From: JACDQM01 sp044373315
GTDB lineage: Bacteria > Pseudomonadota > Gammaproteobacteria > Burkholderiales > Burkholderiaceae_C
Assembly: GCF_044373315.1 (NCBI RefSeq)
Contig: NZ_JBILQK010000002.1
Location: 1-64,000, forward strand
Reading direction: 5' to 3'
DNA length: 64,000 nt
Below the pieces are notes generated by a model. The model saw nothing but the letters and a program-made list of their open reading frames with translations. It searched no databases and was not told the DNA's origin. Positions 63,536-64,000 of the stretch are shown here, piece by piece. Positions within the stretch are counted from its first letter, which is position 1; each line of letters opens with the position of its first letter. A program made the position numbers and the translations under genes.

Positions 63536-64000
63536 ATGGCTACAACACCCATTGACCTCTCCCGCATCCCGCGCAGCGCCCTGCCCGCCGTGCTGGCAGC
63601 CGCGCCCAAAGCGGAGCTACATCTGCATATCGAAGGCTCGCTCGAGCCTGAATTGATGTTCGCACTGGCGCAGCGCAACAGCATCACCCTGCCCTATGCC
63701 GACGTGGATGCCGTCCGCCGCGCCTATGCCTTCAGCAATCTGCAGAGCTTTCTGGACATCTACTACGCCGGCGCCGGCGTGCTGCAGACCGCGCAAGACT
63801 TTGAGGATCTGGCCTGGGCTTACTTCGAGCGCGCAGCCGCAGACAAGATTCGCCGCGCCGAGATCTTCTTCGACCCGCAGACGCATACCGCGCGCGGCAT
63901 CGGCCTTGACCTCGTCATGGCCGGCTTCGCTCGCGCGATCGCGCGAGCCGAGCGTGAGCTTGGCCTGAGGGTAGGCCTGATCGCCTGCTTCCTGCGCCAC
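63536..64000 (+). CDS. Adenosine/adenine deaminase, 5' part (cut by window end)
   Basis: First 155 residues of a metal-dependent deaminase. KAELHLHIEGSLEPELMFALAQRN carries the HxH zinc motif and the EPELMF variant seen in the adenine-deaminase (Aah1-like) branch. LQSFLDIYYAGAGVL and FFDPQTHTARGI follow. The frame is open to the last base, so the C-terminal zinc ligands lie outside the window. It converts adenine (or adenosine) to hypoxanthine (or inosine). Confidence 0.9.
   Translation, partial: MATTPIDLSRIPRSALPAVLAAAPKAELHLHIEGSLEPELMFALAQRNSITLPYADVDAVRRAYAFSNLQSFLDIYYAGAGVLQTAQDFEDLAWAYFERAAADKIRRAEIFFDPQTHTARGIGLDLVMAGFARAIARAERELGLRVGLIACFLRH

Overview
The window is GC-rich, densely packed chromosomal DNA of a betaproteobacterium. 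The inference is Burkholderiales, most likely the Rubrivivax/Leptothrix/Roseateles/Sphaerotilaceae side. Reasons: a ccoI-ccoS-ccoNOQP-ccoG cluster beside fnr and hemN; the order exbB-exbD-lpxK-Trm112-kdsB-adk; a guaB/guaA block beside rnfH-ratA-smpB; and clpS-clpA beside a cold-shock gene. No rRNA, tRNA, IS element, integrase or CRISPR array was recognised.

Layout. 1-3.7 kb: a small unknown gene, clpA and clpS (protein quality control), a divergent cold-shock gene. 3.8-7.5 kb: two consecutive isocitrate dehydrogenases of unrelated fold (dimeric Icd, then monomeric IDH). 7.5-18.4 kb: the microaerobic respiration module. It contains hemN and a TauE/SafE-like protein, the divergent [4Fe-4S] regulator gene fnr, two small membrane proteins, ccoG, ccoP, ccoQ (too short for automatic ORF lists but clear), ccoO, ccoN, ccoS and the copper P-type ATPase ccoI. 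Two near-identical FNR-type palindromes sit at the promoters expected for ccoN and for fnr/hemN. 18.4-23.1 kb: a DUF192 protein, a TctD/TctE-like two-component system, sodB and xseA. 23.4-28.2 kb: exbB-exbD-lpxK-Trm112-kdsB-adk and a short-chain dehydrogenase. 28.2-32.1 kb: a tonB-exbB-exbD-exbD operon and a secreted repeat protein. 32.6-39.3 kb: a Yej/Opp-type peptide ABC importer. 39.5-47.7 kb: ldcA-tadA, a DUF72 protein, fadD, a BASS-family transporter, DUF456 and TerB-like proteins, and a beta-propeller protein. 47.7-49.4 kb: a response regulator with an unfamiliar C-terminal domain, followed by a membrane coiled-coil gene that appears frameshifted.

49.7-57.0 kb is the accessory part. It holds an exported creatininase-family protein with changed metal-site residues; an AraC regulator with a DUF3703-transmembrane-metallo-beta-lactamase fusion; a TetR regulator divergent from an alpha/beta hydrolase with a perfect 12+12 bp inverted repeat between them; and four consecutive small genes (54.97-56.94 kb) that look like orphan immunity or unknown genes, the last without a normal start codon. 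This is the best place to look for something undescribed.

57.1-64.0 kb returns to core genes: guaA, an MFS transporter and guaB (GMP synthesis), a DUF4124 protein, rnfH-ratA, divergent smpB, and the 5' part of an adenosine/adenine deaminase gene cut by the window end. Most genes between 0.5 and 21.7 kb are on the minus strand. Factor-independent terminators with A-runs at their left end match the ends of the minus-strand operons. Everything is read from sequence and family memory alone; no database search was run.
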